A stretch of 64,000 nt of DNA from CAVQJU01 sp963729215 (GCA_963729215.1 CAVSND010000025.1:76707-140706); one strand, 5' to 3'. Shown: positions 27,804 to 37,087, counted from the stretch's first letter. Notes: generated by a model from the letters alone, not told the origin. Numbers and translations: made by a program.

Positions 27804-28307
27804 ATGGCAGCGGATTTTTTCCTCGGTGAATCGCTGGTCGGCGATGGCAACGAAGTCGCGCACATCGACTTGATCATCGGCTCCAAGTCAGGACCGGCGG
27901 GCGCCGCGTTCTGCAACGCGCTCACCAACAACAAGGACGGGTTCACGACGCTCCTCGCGGTCGTCGCGCCGAACCTTCCGGCCAAGCCCGACACGCTTCT
28001 GTTCAACAAGGTGACGATCAAGGGCGCGAAGCAGGCCGTCCAGATGTTCGGACCCGCGCAGGCTGCCGTGGCGCGCGCCGTGGTGGACTCGGTCGAGAGC
28101 GGCGTCATTCCCAAGGACAAGGCCGACGACCTCTGCATCATGGTCGGCGTCTTCATTCACTGGGAGGCGGCCGACGACAAGAAGATCTACGACTACAACT
28201 ACCAGGCGACCAAGGAATCAATCCAGCGCGCGCTCGCTCACAAGCCGAGCGTCGCGGAGGTCCTGGCGGGCTCCAAGACGGCGAAGCATCCGTTCAGCCC
28301 GAAATAG
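27804..28307 (+). CDS. fae: Formaldehyde-activating enzyme, 167 aa
   Basis: Condenses formaldehyde with tetrahydromethanopterin to methylene-H4MPT. Conserved Fae sequence from the N-terminus: FLGESLVGDGNEVAHIDLII (His near 20 is the expected general acid), GPAGAAFCNALTNNKDGFTT, TLLFNKVTIKGAKQAVQMFG, IHWEAADDKKIYDYNYQATK. Normal length. AAGGA lies before the ATG. First gene of the C1 block. Confidence 0.97.
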   Translation: MAADFFLGESLVGDGNEVAHIDLIIGSKSGPAGAAFCNALTNNKDGFTTLLAVVAPNLPAKPDTLLFNKVTIKGAKQAVQMFGPAQAAVARAVVDSVESGVIPKDKADDLCIMVGVFIHWEAADDKKIYDYNYQATKESIQRALAHKPSVAEVLAGSKTAKHPFSPK

Positions 28308-28310
28308 TTC

Positions 28311-28377
28311 ACGGGTCCAAAGGGTCCACGGTCCAAAAAGGTCCACAGGGTCCACTGGGTCCAAACGGTCCACGGGT
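28311..28377. repeat. Short tandem repeat, GGTCCA unit
   Basis: Seven imperfect copies of an 8-10 bp unit (GGTCCAAAG, GGTCCACGG) fill the gap between fae and mtdB. Confidence 0.8.
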
Positions 28378-28397
28378 CTACGTTTCCGTGAGGGCGG

Positions 28398-29309
28398 ATG
28401 CTGACGCGTCCGCCCTCGCTTCTTCCCTTCGTGCGAAAACTACTTCTCCAGCTCGATACGTCTCCCCGACCCAGCGTCTTCGATCGCGTCGTGGCCTTTG
28501 ACGGCGGCGCAGACGAGGTGATGAGCTACGGCGGCATCACCGAAGACACGGTTCGCGATCTCGTTCACGGCGCCATCTTCACCCGCGGCCCCAAAGACCT
28601 GCACCACACGGCAATTTTCATCGGCGGCACCGAGATGGCTGCCGGGGAACGGATTCTCGCGGCGGTGCTCAAATCGTTCTTCGGCCCGATGCGCGTGTCG
28701 GTCATGCTCGACTCGAACGGATCGAACACGACAGCCGTCGCCGCCGTCACCAAATTGCAACAGGCGTGTCCGGGCGGCTCGGTCGCCGGCCGCCGGGCCT
28801 TCGTCTGCGCGGGAACCGGGCCCGTGGGACTTCGGGCAGCGGGGCTGTTCGCGCGGGCTGGCGCGGATGTGGTCATCACGTCACGACGGCCCGCGGACGA
28901 CACGGTGGCTGGCGGCGTCCGCACACGATTCGGCGGCGCGGTGCGCGCGGTCACGCTCGCCGACCCCTCGCAGGCGGCCGCCGCCCTCGAGGGCGCCGAG
29001 CTGCTCCTGAATGCCGGTCCGGCTGGCGTTCGTCTCATCCCCCGCGACGCGTGGGCCCGCCGCGCGGGGCTGCGCGCGGCCGCCGACCTCAATGCCGTGC
29101 CCCCTGCCGGCGTGGAGGGCATCGAAGCGACCGACAGCGGCGTCGAACGCGACGGGGTCACGGTGTTCGGCGCGTTCGGCGTGGGAAACCTGAAGATGAA
29201 GATCCACAAGGCGTGCATCGCCCGCCTGTTCGAGCAGAACGATCTCGTGCTCGACGCGGAAACGATCGTCGAGGTCGCCCGCACGCTGCCGGCATCGGGT
29301 CGGCCGTAG
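28398..29309 (+). CDS. mtdB: NAD(P)-dependent methylene-H4MPT dehydrogenase, 303 aa
   Basis: Oxidises methylene-H4MPT to methenyl-H4MPT. MtdB/MtdA-like fold: SVFDRVVAFDGGADEVMSYG, DAIFTRG-like segment (VHGAIFTRGPKDLHHTAIFI), then a Rossmann domain with AFVCAGTGPVGLRAAGLFAR and ITSRRPAD. The C-terminal KMKIHKACI block is family-typical. It follows fae. Confidence 0.93.
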   Translation: MLTRPPSLLPFVRKLLLQLDTSPRPSVFDRVVAFDGGADEVMSYGGITEDTVRDLVHGAIFTRGPKDLHHTAIFIGGTEMAAGERILAAVLKSFFGPMRVSVMLDSNGSNTTAVAAVTKLQQACPGGSVAGRRAFVCAGTGPVGLRAAGLFARAGADVVITSRRPADDTVAGGVRTRFGGAVRAVTLADPSQAAAALEGAELLLNAGPAGVRLIPRDAWARRAGLRAAADLNAVPPAGVEGIEATDSGVERDGVTVFGAFGVGNLKMKIHKACIARLFEQNDLVLDAETIVEVARTLPASGRP

Positions 29310-29366
29310 TGCAGGCCTTCAGGCCTGCCCGACCCGGCAAGGCTGAAGCCTCGCGCTTCAGCGACG
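29308..29366. repeat. Palindromic element of the AGGCCTTCAGGCCT type
   Basis: Hairpins GCAGGCC/GGCCTGC and GGCTGAAGCC-like; a second repeat family, related to the element at 42894-42981. Lies between mtdB and the DUF1464 gene, starting at the mtdB stop. Confidence 0.75.
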
Positions 29367-29370
29367 AACC

Positions 29371-30465
29371 ATGCCGCGAGTAATCGGGATCGACCCCGGC
29401 ACCGTCAGCGTGGACCTCTGCGGGTTGGATGCGGGCCGCGTGTTTCTTGACCGCTCCCTGCCGACGGCCGATGCGCTCGCCGATCCATCCGTGCTGGTGA
29501 CGATTCTTTCGGACGCGCATCGTGAGGCGCCGCTCGACCTCGTGGCTGGGCCATCAGGCTATGGTCTGCCGATCGTGGAGGCCCGCCGCCTGACGGATGA
29601 TGACATCCGGCTCGCGTACCTGGCCATTGACGGTGAAGCCGGGGGCATCGGCGGGCTTCGGGCCTTGTTACGGGAGCTCGCGCGACTACCGATGCCGATC
29701 GTCCTCACTCCCGGCGTTGTGCATCTTGCGTCTGTGCCCGCGTACAGAAAGGTCAATCGCGTAGACATGGGCACCGCCGACAAAGTGTGCGTCGCGGTGC
29801 TGGCCATCCGCGAACACATCGCGCGGCACGCGTGCGCCGCATCCGAGGCATCCTTTATCCTCCTGGAGTTGGGCGGCGCGTTCACGGCGGCCCTCGCGAT
29901 TGAGCGCGGGCAGATCGTGGACGGAGCCGGCGGAACGTCGGGGCCACTCGGTGCGCGCGCGGCTGGAGCGCTCGACGGCGAGGTGGCCTTCCTCGCCGGA
30001 TCCGTCACCAAACGAATGCTGTTCTCGGGCGGCGTCGCCTCCATCGCGGGAACGCCTGACGCGGACGCCGAGACGCTTGCGGCGCCGGCTACCGATCGTG
30101 GCCGGCTGGCATGGGAGGCGTACCTCGAGAATGCCGTCAAAGCCGTCCTCTCGCTGGCCGTGTCGGCGCCACGGGCGCGCGAAGTGATCGTGTCGGGTCG
30201 ATTCGCCCGCATCGCGAGCGTGCGGGATGAGCTGACGCGACGTCTGGCCGCCGTCTCTGCTCCGCCCGTCCATGTGCTGACCGGATTTGGCGGCGTCGCA
30301 TTGCAAGCGGCCCAGGGAGCGGCGCTCCTGGCCGACGGTCTCGCCGGCGGAGCGTCCGCGGCGCTCGTCGACGTCATCGGCATCCGGCAGGCGTCTGGGA
30401 CGGTGTTCGATCATCTGCACGTCATCACGCCGGCAGCCGCGCGGGCGAGGCTCGGACTTGCCTGA
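29371..30465 (+). CDS. DUF1464 family protein (ASKHA-fold kinase-like), 364 aa
   Basis: N-terminal GIDPGTVSVDLCGLDAG and later LLELGGAFTAALAIERGQIV and IVSGRFARI mark an actin/acetate-kinase-like nucleotide-binding fold of the DUF1464 family, known from archaea and from H4MPT gene clusters in bacteria. Role in the pathway unknown; a biosynthetic step for methanopterin or methylofuran is an inference from context. Confidence 0.8.
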   Translation: MPRVIGIDPGTVSVDLCGLDAGRVFLDRSLPTADALADPSVLVTILSDAHREAPLDLVAGPSGYGLPIVEARRLTDDDIRLAYLAIDGEAGGIGGLRALLRELARLPMPIVLTPGVVHLASVPAYRKVNRVDMGTADKVCVAVLAIREHIARHACAASEASFILLELGGAFTAALAIERGQIVDGAGGTSGPLGARAAGALDGEVAFLAGSVTKRMLFSGGVASIAGTPDADAETLAAPATDRGRLAWEAYLENAVKAVLSLAVSAPRAREVIVSGRFARIASVRDELTRRLAAVSAPPVHVLTGFGGVALQAAQGAALLADGLAGGASAALVDVIGIRQASGTVFDHLHVITPAAARARLGLA

Positions 30466-30492
30466 CCTGCCTGACTGCCTGGCCCGCCCGCC

Positions 30493-31710
30493 GTGAAGCC
30501 CGGCGCCAAGTCCCACGTGCTCGTGGCCGGCCTGTCGACACGGGCGGCGGCCGAATCCGCGGGCCGCGCCGGTTTTCGCGTCACGGCCATCGACGCCTTC
30601 GGAGATCTCGATCAGCATCCGATGGTGGCCGCACTCACGCTCGAACGAAAGTTCTCGGCGCACGCCGCCGCCAAGGCCGCGCAGGGCATTGAGTGCGACG
30701 CGGTCGCTTACCTGTCGAGCTTCGAGAACCACCCGAAAGCCGTCGCGACGCTCGCCCGGGGCCGGGCGCTCTGGGGCAATCCGCCGGCTGTGCTCCGGCG
30801 TGTCCGCGATCCGCTCGCCCTCGCGCGGGCGCTCAGTGAACGTGGCTTCGCCGTGCCCGCGGTCCTGTCACGCGAACCTGGAACGTCCGAACCTTTGAAC
30901 CCTTTGAACCCCTCGAACCCCTCGAACCCCGAGTCGTCCTGGCTTGTAAAACCCCTCTCCTCCGGCGGCGGCCGCCGCGTGCGCCACTGGAGTCCCGGCA
31001 CCAGGCTCCCGCGAGGCTGCTATCTGCAGGAGTTCATCGAGGGCACGCCCGGCTCCGTGGTGTTCGCGGCGGCAGGAGGCCGCAGCGTGCCGCTCGGGAT
31101 CTCGCGGCAACTCGTCGGCGATCGCGCGTTCGGCGCGACAGGCTATCAGTACTGCGGCAGCATCCTCATGCCGTACGACGACACGGACGGCGATGCGGCT
31201 GCGTTGAGTGCTGCCGTTGCCGGGGAGTTCGGCCTGGCCGGCGTGAATGGCATCGACTTCATCAGCAGCGGCGGACGAGCATACGCTATCGAAGTGAACC
31301 CCCGCTGGTCTGCTTCGATGGAGCTCGTAGAGCTTGCGTACGGCGTGTCCGTCTTCGGTGCGCACGCCACCGCGTGCGCGCGCGGACAATTGCCTGATTT
31401 CGACTTGTGCGCGGCACGGCGCGGCGCGCCGGTGCTCGGCAAGGCCATCGTCTTCGCGCGACAGGACGTCGTGATCGGTGACACGAGCGCGTGGCTGTCT
31501 GCCGTGCCCGTCTTGCCCGCCCTGCCCGGCCCGCCTGGCGTGCCTGCCCCGAGAGACATCCCCCGGGCCGGCGAACGCATCGCGGCTGGACAACCCGTGT
31601 GCACGGTGTTTGCGAGCGGTGATGGGGTGGCGGAGTGCCATGCCGCCCTCGTCGAGCGCGCCCGGCACGTCTACGCCGCGCTCGCCGCCTGGGATCGGGA
31701 GGTCGCGTGA
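30493..31710 (+). CDS. ATP-grasp protein of the H4MPT cluster, 405 aa
   Basis: ATP-grasp fold: WLVKPLSSGGGRRVRHW (phosphate-binding Lys and Gly-rich loop), YLQEFIEGTPGSVVFAAA, NGIDFISSGGRAYAIEVNPR (Mg-binding Glu and Asn). Such ligases are regular members of H4MPT clusters and may attach an amino acid or build the cofactor side chain. Residues around 129-145 (EPLNPLNPSNPSNPESSW) are encoded by the GGTTC-type repeat at 30879-30941. The stop overlaps the next gene's GTG. Confidence 0.82.
   Translation: MKPGAKSHVLVAGLSTRAAAESAGRAGFRVTAIDAFGDLDQHPMVAALTLERKFSAHAAAKAAQGIECDAVAYLSSFENHPKAVATLARGRALWGNPPAVLRRVRDPLALARALSERGFAVPAVLSREPGTSEPLNPLNPSNPSNPESSWLVKPLSSGGGRRVRHWSPGTRLPRGCYLQEFIEGTPGSVVFAAAGGRSVPLGISRQLVGDRAFGATGYQYCGSILMPYDDTDGDAAALSAAVAGEFGLAGVNGIDFISSGGRAYAIEVNPRWSASMELVELAYGVSVFGAHATACARGQLPDFDLCAARRGAPVLGKAIVFARQDVVIGDTSAWLSAVPVLPALPGPPGVPAPRDIPRAGERIAAGQPVCTVFASGDGVAECHAALVERARHVYAALAAWDREVA
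30879..30941. repeat. GGTTC-type 9-bp repeat inside a coding region
   Basis: Five units (AACCCCTCG-like) of the same family as the intergenic arrays at 16021 and 20111, kept in frame and translated as repeated LNPSNP in the ATP-grasp protein. Confidence 0.85.
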
Positions 31711-32498
31711 CGGCCGCGAACGCGCAGCTCGGATCCGCGTCGGATTTATTGTGGCAGCACTGGCAGCAGCGCCTTCGGATGGCGCAACTGCCCGAGGCGA
31801 TGCGCCCCCGGACACGCGAGGCCGGCTACACCGTCCAGGCTCTCCTCGAGCGGCACAGCGCGTTTCCCCTCTTCGGGTGGAAGATCGCGGCGACCAGCAA
31901 GGCCGGACAGGCGCATATCGCCGTCGATGGCCCGATGGCGGGCCGGCTTCTCCGGGAACGTGTGTGCGACAACGGCGGACGCGTTCCGTTGGCCGGCAAC
32001 CACATGCGCGTCGCCGAAGCGGAGTTCGCATTCCGCATGGGCGCAGACCTTCCGGCCCGCAGCCGGCCGTACCGCGCCGACGAAGTGCTCGCCGCGGTGG
32101 CGGCCCTCCATCCGGCCATCGAGGTGCCCGATTCCCGCTTCGAGGACTTTACCGAGGTCGGCGCCGCGCAGCTCATCGCCGACAACGCCTGCGCGGACTA
32201 CTTCGTCCTCGGTCCGCCGGCGCCGGACGGCTGGCAATCGATCGACCTCGCCGCTCACCGCGTCACCGGACGCGTCAACGACGGCGTCCCGCGTGAGGGC
32301 GTGGGTGCCAACGTCCTGGGCGACCCGCGCGAAGCACTGGCCTGGCTGGTCAACGAGCTCTCGAACCTGAACGTGATGCTGTCGGCCGGCCAAATCGTGA
32401 CCACCGGCACCTGTCTAGTCCCACTGGCTGTTGAACCGGGAGATCGCGTCGTCGCGGATTTCGGAGCGATCGGATCCGTCAACGCCTGGCTTGACTAA
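31707..32498 (+). CDS. 2-keto-4-pentenoate hydratase/FAH-family protein, 263 aa
   Basis: MhpD-like hydratase fold: FGWKIAATSKAGQAHIAVDG, VAEAEFAFRMGADLPARSRP (AEAEFAF metal-binding Glu residues), HPAIEVPDSRFEDF, LNVMLSAGQIVTTGTCLVPL, VADFGAIGSV. Start GTG 31707 overlaps the previous stop (GTGA). The enzyme normally hydrates 2-oxopent-4-enoate in meta-cleavage pathways; its place in the C1 block is unexplained. Convergent with selD, 4 bp overlap. Confidence 0.82.
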   Translation: MTAANAQLGSASDLLWQHWQQRLRMAQLPEAMRPRTREAGYTVQALLERHSAFPLFGWKIAATSKAGQAHIAVDGPMAGRLLRERVCDNGGRVPLAGNHMRVAEAEFAFRMGADLPARSRPYRADEVLAAVAALHPAIEVPDSRFEDFTEVGAAQLIADNACADYFVLGPPAPDGWQSIDLAAHRVTGRVNDGVPREGVGANVLGDPREALAWLVNELSNLNVMLSAGQIVTTGTCLVPLAVEPGDRVVADFGAIGSVNAWLD

Positions 32499-33562
32499 AC
32501 AAGCCTGACCGAGACTTCCTGACGAGCCGTCGCGTACCCGACGATCGTTGCGGCCTTGATACCCGATGAGTGCAGATCAGAGATGACTGCAGAGGCCCGG
32601 CCAGAGGGCACCGCGATCAGGAGCCCTCCCGAGGTTTGCGGATCGAGGGCGACTTCCAGGAGGCCTTCAGCGACCGACCGATCGACCGCCATTTTGTCTT
32701 TCAGGTAGTCACGATTCCTTCTGCACCCGCCAGTCAGAGAGCCGTGTTCCGCCAGACGCCGCGCGCCAGGAAGGAGAGGCAGGGTTGCCGCTTCCAGTAC
32801 GATCGTGACGCCGCTTCCGTCTGCCATTTCCCGCGCGTGTCCCAGCAGTCCGAAGCCGGTCACGTCCGAACACGCGTGAGCCGGCACACTCCGCATCACC
32901 GCGGATGCCGTGCGGTTGAGCGCAATCATGGATGCGACGGCGGCTCGAACGCTTGCTTTCGAGGCCTGCCGCCTCTTGAGGGCCGTGGTGATGATGCCCG
33001 TTCCCAGCGGCTTCGTGAGAACGAGCGCATCTCCGGGCTGCACACCAACGTTTCGAATGACGCGGTCTGGATGCACCACGCCGGTGACTGCCATCCCATA
33101 CTTAAGTTCTTCATCGATGATGGTGTGTCCACCGACCACCACGGCCATGGCTTCCCTCACCCGATCCGCACCGCCGCGGAGGATGTCGCCGAGAACCTCG
33201 AGATCCAACTTGCCCTTCGGGAACCCGACAATGTTCAAGGCCGTTTTCGGCTCGGCACCCATCGCATAGATATCGCTCAAGGCGTTGGCCGCCGCGATCT
33301 GGCCGAACACGTACGCGTCGTCCACGATCGGGGTAAAGAAGTCCACCGTATTGACGATGGCGAGATCCGGCCGGAGACGGAATACTCCCGCGTCGTCGGA
33401 CGTTTCCGTACCGACAATCAGGTCGGGCGACTCGAACGGTGAGAGGCTGTGCAGTACCTGCAACAGGTCGGCCGGGCCGAGCTTCGACGCTCAACCCGCG
33501 GCTGCGACGCGCTGTGTTAGCCCGATCTGCTTCAGTCTCTTCCGGCCTGTGACTTTCACCAT
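32495..33562 (-). CDS. selD: Selenide, water dikinase, itself a selenoprotein (in-frame TGA), 355 aa
   Basis: Makes selenophosphate from selenide and ATP. The reading frame starts at ATG 33562 (MVKVTGRKRLKQIGLTQRV) and passes through TGA at 33493-33491, codon 24, in the context VAAAGUASKLGPADLL, where the catalytic Cys or Sec of SelD sits. Downstream it has the full family: ETSDDAGVF, VDFFTPIVDDAYVFGQIAAA, NALSDIYAMGA, VGGHTI, DVTGFGLLGHA and LDPQTSGGLL. A SECIS-like hairpin lies at 33447-33466. Reading from TTG 33463 would lose the active site. A selB gene starts the same cluster upstream. Confidence 0.95.
33447..33493 (-). promoter_or_regulatory. Sec codon and SECIS-like hairpin of selD
   Basis: UGA at 33493-33491, then after 24 nt a hairpin (33466-33447): CUG, a bulged U, UGCAG, loop GUA, CUGCA, CAG. 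It is nearly the same as the upper hairpin of the Escherichia coli fdhF SECIS (GGUUGCAGGUCUGCACC), including the bulged U and the G at the start of the loop. Confidence 0.85.
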
Positions 33563-33587
33563 GACGAACGTTCCATTGCCGCGCCTC

Positions 33588-35517
33588 CTACCGCGCAGTC
33601 GACCCCGCCGTCTTCAGGCGTCTGGCATCGCCAATCCTCACCGTGACGCCCTCACGGTCAAGGTATTCCAGGAGGGGAATCGTATACTTCCGCGTGGTGC
33701 TGAAGCGGTCCCTGAACATCGCGGGCGTGATGTTCCCCAGCCCGGAAAACTCTTCCTTGAGAATGCGCCTCACGTCGTCCAGGGTCTCGGTGAGAAAATA
33801 GAGGTCGGCGGCAACTCTTACAATCGACCGCTCCCCTTCCAGCACCCGCAGGACCTCGGTGAGTCTGGCTCGCCCGATTCCGACTGCTTGCTCGAGTTGC
33901 GGGAGGTCGGGCGGACCAAGCGGATGAGCCGCGAGCAAGCTCTTGATCTGTTCGGCAAAGCGTTGGTCGTCGGTCCCGAGCGTAATCGTGTGTCCCGGAA
34001 GACGCAGGAGACTGCCCTTGCGTACAACGGCTTTCTCGAACTCGAGCTGCTCGACGAACGCGCGAAACAACTTTGGCGGGACGCCGCCCGGCAGCTTGTC
34101 GCGCAGTTCCTCCATGTCGCGTCCTGGCGCAAGGGGATGCGCGGCGTGGAAGTCTCGGAGAGCTGTGACCAGGGCGTCCTGCAGCGCCGTCCACTTCTGT
34201 TTGGTCGTGTAGACGTGCTCCTGCTCGAGGCTCACGATTCTCGTCGCGCTCATGTGTCGCAGCAATTCCCGGGTTTCTTCCACGCGTCGATTCAGAAACT
34301 GGCACAGCAGTTCGATCGGAACCGCAAAGTCGCTGCTCTCGGCGAGGAACAGTTCCACCACATCCGTGAGCTCTCCCCGCTGCAGCGTTTTCAACCTGTC
34401 CTCGAGCCCCGGTTCTCTCCTGGCATGCGTGCCGCGGCCAGGGGTGGATGACGACTCCACCGCCGAGAGTTCGCCGGGCGGTCTCGTCACGGATGATGAA
34501 ACGGTCGCCGCGGAGCGCCAGGAGCGGCTCCGAGAGAACGATTTGGCAAAATGCGGCCGGTTCAGGACTGCCGGCGGCTGGTGACCCCAGCAGGACCAGT
34601 TTGGCCATCCGTTCAGCCGTCCCCAGATGAACTCTGACGCGCTGATGGTTCTTCATCCCCGTTCGCCCCGCTGCAGCCGATGGCCGCACCTCGAGTGACG
34701 CGTCGAAGCGGTCCGAACGCCGCGTGAGCTCTTCGTGACAGATGACATCACCGCGCGTGAGGGAGACCTTCTCCGACCCGCTCAGGTTCAACGCAATTCG
34801 CTGGCCCCATGTCGCCGTCGGCACCGGTTGGTTGTGAACCTGAAGGCCGCGCACGCGGAACAGCTGGTCCGCTGGAAGAGAGCGAACCCTGTCGCCGAGG
34901 CCGAGTTCGCCGCTCTGCGCCGTGCCCGTGACGACCAGGCCGTATCCCTGGAGCACGAAGACCCGATCTACAGGCAGCCGGAAGTAGCCAGGCGGCGGTG
35001 GTTTCGGGCGGCTCCGCACGACCTGTGCGATCTGCGTGCGGAGCTCGTCCAACCCTTGACCGGTCACGAAAGAGAACGGAACGACCGGCGAGTTCTCCAG
35101 CGATGTCCCGGTCGTCAGGATGCGAATCTCCGTCTCGACATCCGCGATTCTCGCCGTCGACGCCAGATCGATCTTCGTGATCACGAAGATCGCGCGGTCG
35201 ATCCCGAGCAGATGGAGAATGTCGAGATGCTCCTCGGTTTGCGGCATCACGCCATCGTCGGCCGCGACCGTGAAGAGCACGAGATCGAGGCCGTGCGCCC
35301 CGGCCAGCATGTTTCGGATGAAACGCTCGTGCCCGGGAACATCCACGACGCCGGCCCGGGCGCCGTCGGGAAGATCCAGGTGTGCAAATCCCAGATCGAT
35401 TGAGATACCCCTGTCTCGTTCTTCTTTCAGCCGATCCGTGTCCTGCCCGGTCAGGGCTTTGACGAGACTCGTCTTACCGTGATCGATATGTCCCGCAGTG
35501 CCGACGATGTAGGGCAT
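33588..35517 (-). CDS. selB: Selenocysteine-specific elongation factor SelB, frameshifted
   Basis: Corrected length about 642 aa. GTPase motifs GTAGHIDHGKTSL (G1), DVPGHERFI (G3), ITKIDLAS (G4); EF-Tu-like domains to about residue 365, ending in RRTLGGGVVIHPWPR; then the winged-helix domains that read the SECIS (ending LLEYLDREGVTVRIGDARRL). The C-terminal part is one frame later, so one extra base lies between about 34420 and 34447 (plus strand). ATG 35517 is chosen because the G1 loop follows directly. Ends 25 bp before selD. Confidence 0.93.
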
Positions 35518-35525
35518 GGTGACGG

Positions 35526-36950
35526 CTAGCGCTGAACGCGTTTCGTGCTCCCGGCGGCCCACTTCGGGACGAGATCGTCCGGATCGAAAATAGTTCTCAA
35601 ATCGAGGAGAAACCTGTCGTCCCTGATGCGACCGATGATCGGCGGTCGAGCGCAGCGAAATCGTTCCGCCACGTGATTGGCCCCCATGCCGTCGTGTTCG
35701 ACCGCGATGGCTTTCGTCGGAATCTCCTCAGTGGGCAGCGCGCCGCTTCCAACTTGAGACGTGGAGTCCTGCAGGGACAATCGGAACCCCGGTCCCAGGG
35801 CTTCGCCGAGCGCCGGCATCACCTGCCTTCCCATCGTCTCCATTTCGGAGAGCGGACGCGTGAACATCCGCAACGTCGGCAGGTCTTCGGCAAGCGCGGC
35901 GGATTCCCGATACAGCCGGAGGGTCGCTTCCAGCGCGGCAATCGTGAGTTTGCCGCAGCGCAATGCCCTGTGAAGCGGATTCCTGCTCAGTTGATTCACG
36001 CACGTCGACGTGCCCACGACCAGACCGGCCTGCGGTCCTCCCAGGACCTTGTCGCCACTGAACGTCACGATGTCGGCGCCGAGGGAGATCCGCTCTGCCA
36101 CAACTGGTTCTTTCGGCAGGCCGTACTGGCTCAGGTCGACGAGCGCGCCGCTTCCGAGGTCTTCCATGACGGGGACGGCGTGGTTCTTTCCGATCGCGAC
36201 GAGCTCGGCGAGGCCAACGTCGGCTACAAAGCCGACCACCCGATAGTTGCTGGTGTGCACCTTCAGCAGAAGCCCGGTGTTCCCGGTGATCGCACGTTCG
36301 TAGTCCGCCGCGTGCGTGCGATTGGTCGTGCCCACTTCTCTGAGGACGGCCCCGCTTCTCGCCATGATCTCCGGAATCCGGAAGGCACCGCCAATCTCAA
36401 TCAACTCGCCGCGTGAGACGATCACTTCCTTGCCACTCGCCAGCGTGTTGAGGGCCAGGAGGACCGCCGCGGCGTTGTTGTTGACGACCGTGGCCGCTTC
36501 AGCACCGGTCAGATCGACGAGTAGCTCTTCGATCACCTGCTCACGTCTTCCGCGTTCCCCGAGAGCCAGGTCGTATTCGAGGTTGACGGCACTGGCGCCC
36601 GCGCGGCAAACGGCCTCGATGGCCGCCTGAGGGAGCAGAGCCCGGCCCAGATTCGTGTGGAGGATGGTTCCGGTGGCGTTCACGACTCGCGTGAGCCCGA
36701 CGTCCCGCGCCACGTCGATCGCGGCTTCGAGCCGGTCGAGAATGAGTTCCTCGCCCAGCGCGCCTGGATCGAACGGGCGTCCCTGTCTGATCTCGCGTCG
36801 CAGCTCGTCGAGGATCTCGCGGCAAAGTTGAAGGACGTAGGTCCGGCTGAATCGAGCGAGCAAGGCCTGGGTTCGTGAATGCGCGAGCAGCCGGTCCACG
36901 GCAGGCAGTTCCCGGAGCGGATCTCGAACCATTCTGAGGGATGGTACCAT
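35526..36950 (-). CDS. selA: L-seryl-tRNA(Sec) selenium transferase, 474 aa
   Basis: PLP enzyme turning Ser-tRNA(Sec) into Sec-tRNA(Sec). Family blocks: RVVNATGTILHTNLGRALLP, NLEYDLALGERGRRE, ATVVNNNAAAVLLALNTLAS, SRGELIEIGGAFRIPEIMAR, VGTTNRTHAADY, and the PLP lysine in TFSGDKVLGGPQAGLVVG. ATG 36950 has AGAAGGA 6 nt upstream; ATG 36932 is an alternative. Divergent from the selC tRNA, with only 13 bp between them; 8 bp separate its end from selB. Confidence 0.95.
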   Translation of the reverse strand: MVPSLRMVRDPLRELPAVDRLLAHSRTQALLARFSRTYVLQLCREILDELRREIRQGRPFDPGALGEELILDRLEAAIDVARDVGLTRVVNATGTILHTNLGRALLPQAAIEAVCRAGASAVNLEYDLALGERGRREQVIEELLVDLTGAEAATVVNNNAAAVLLALNTLASGKEVIVSRGELIEIGGAFRIPEIMARSGAVLREVGTTNRTHAADYERAITGNTGLLLKVHTSNYRVVGFVADVGLAELVAIGKNHAVPVMEDLGSGALVDLSQYGLPKEPVVAERISLGADIVTFSGDKVLGGPQAGLVVGTSTCVNQLSRNPLHRALRCGKLTIAALEATLRLYRESAALAEDLPTLRMFTRPLSEMETMGRQVMPALGEALGPGFRLSLQDSTSQVGSGALPTEEIPTKAIAVEHDGMGANHVAERFRCARPPIIGRIRDDRFLLDLRTIFDPDDLVPKWAAGSTKRVQR

Positions 36951-36963
36951 TCGTGTTCCTTCT

Positions 36964-37059
36964 GGAGAAGGAAGGTGTCCGGTGGCGCCGCTGGTCTTCA
37001 AAACCAGTCTGGGGATCGTAAAGGTCCTCGGAGGGTTCGACTCCCTCCCTTCTCCGCCA
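36964..37059 (+). tRNA. selC: tRNA-Sec (anticodon TCA)
   Basis: 96 nt including an encoded CCA. 8-bp acceptor stem GGAGAAGG (36964-36971) with CCTTCTCC (37048-37055), discriminator G; anticodon arm CTGGTCTTCAAAACCAG with TCA in the loop; long variable arm (CTGGGGATCGTAAAGGTCCT); T arm GAGGG-TTCGACT-CCCTC. The 8-bp acceptor and long extra arm are diagnostic for bacterial tRNA-Sec. Confidence 0.97.
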
Positions 37060-37087
37060 TCTTTCGCTTGCAAGCCATCCTTCGCTT

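Noticed and set aside
31707..32498. Assigning the hydratase to the aromatic operon
   Set aside because: It lies 11 kb away inside the C1 block, translationally coupled to an ATP-grasp gene; the family resemblance alone does not link it to the 4,5-cleavage steps.
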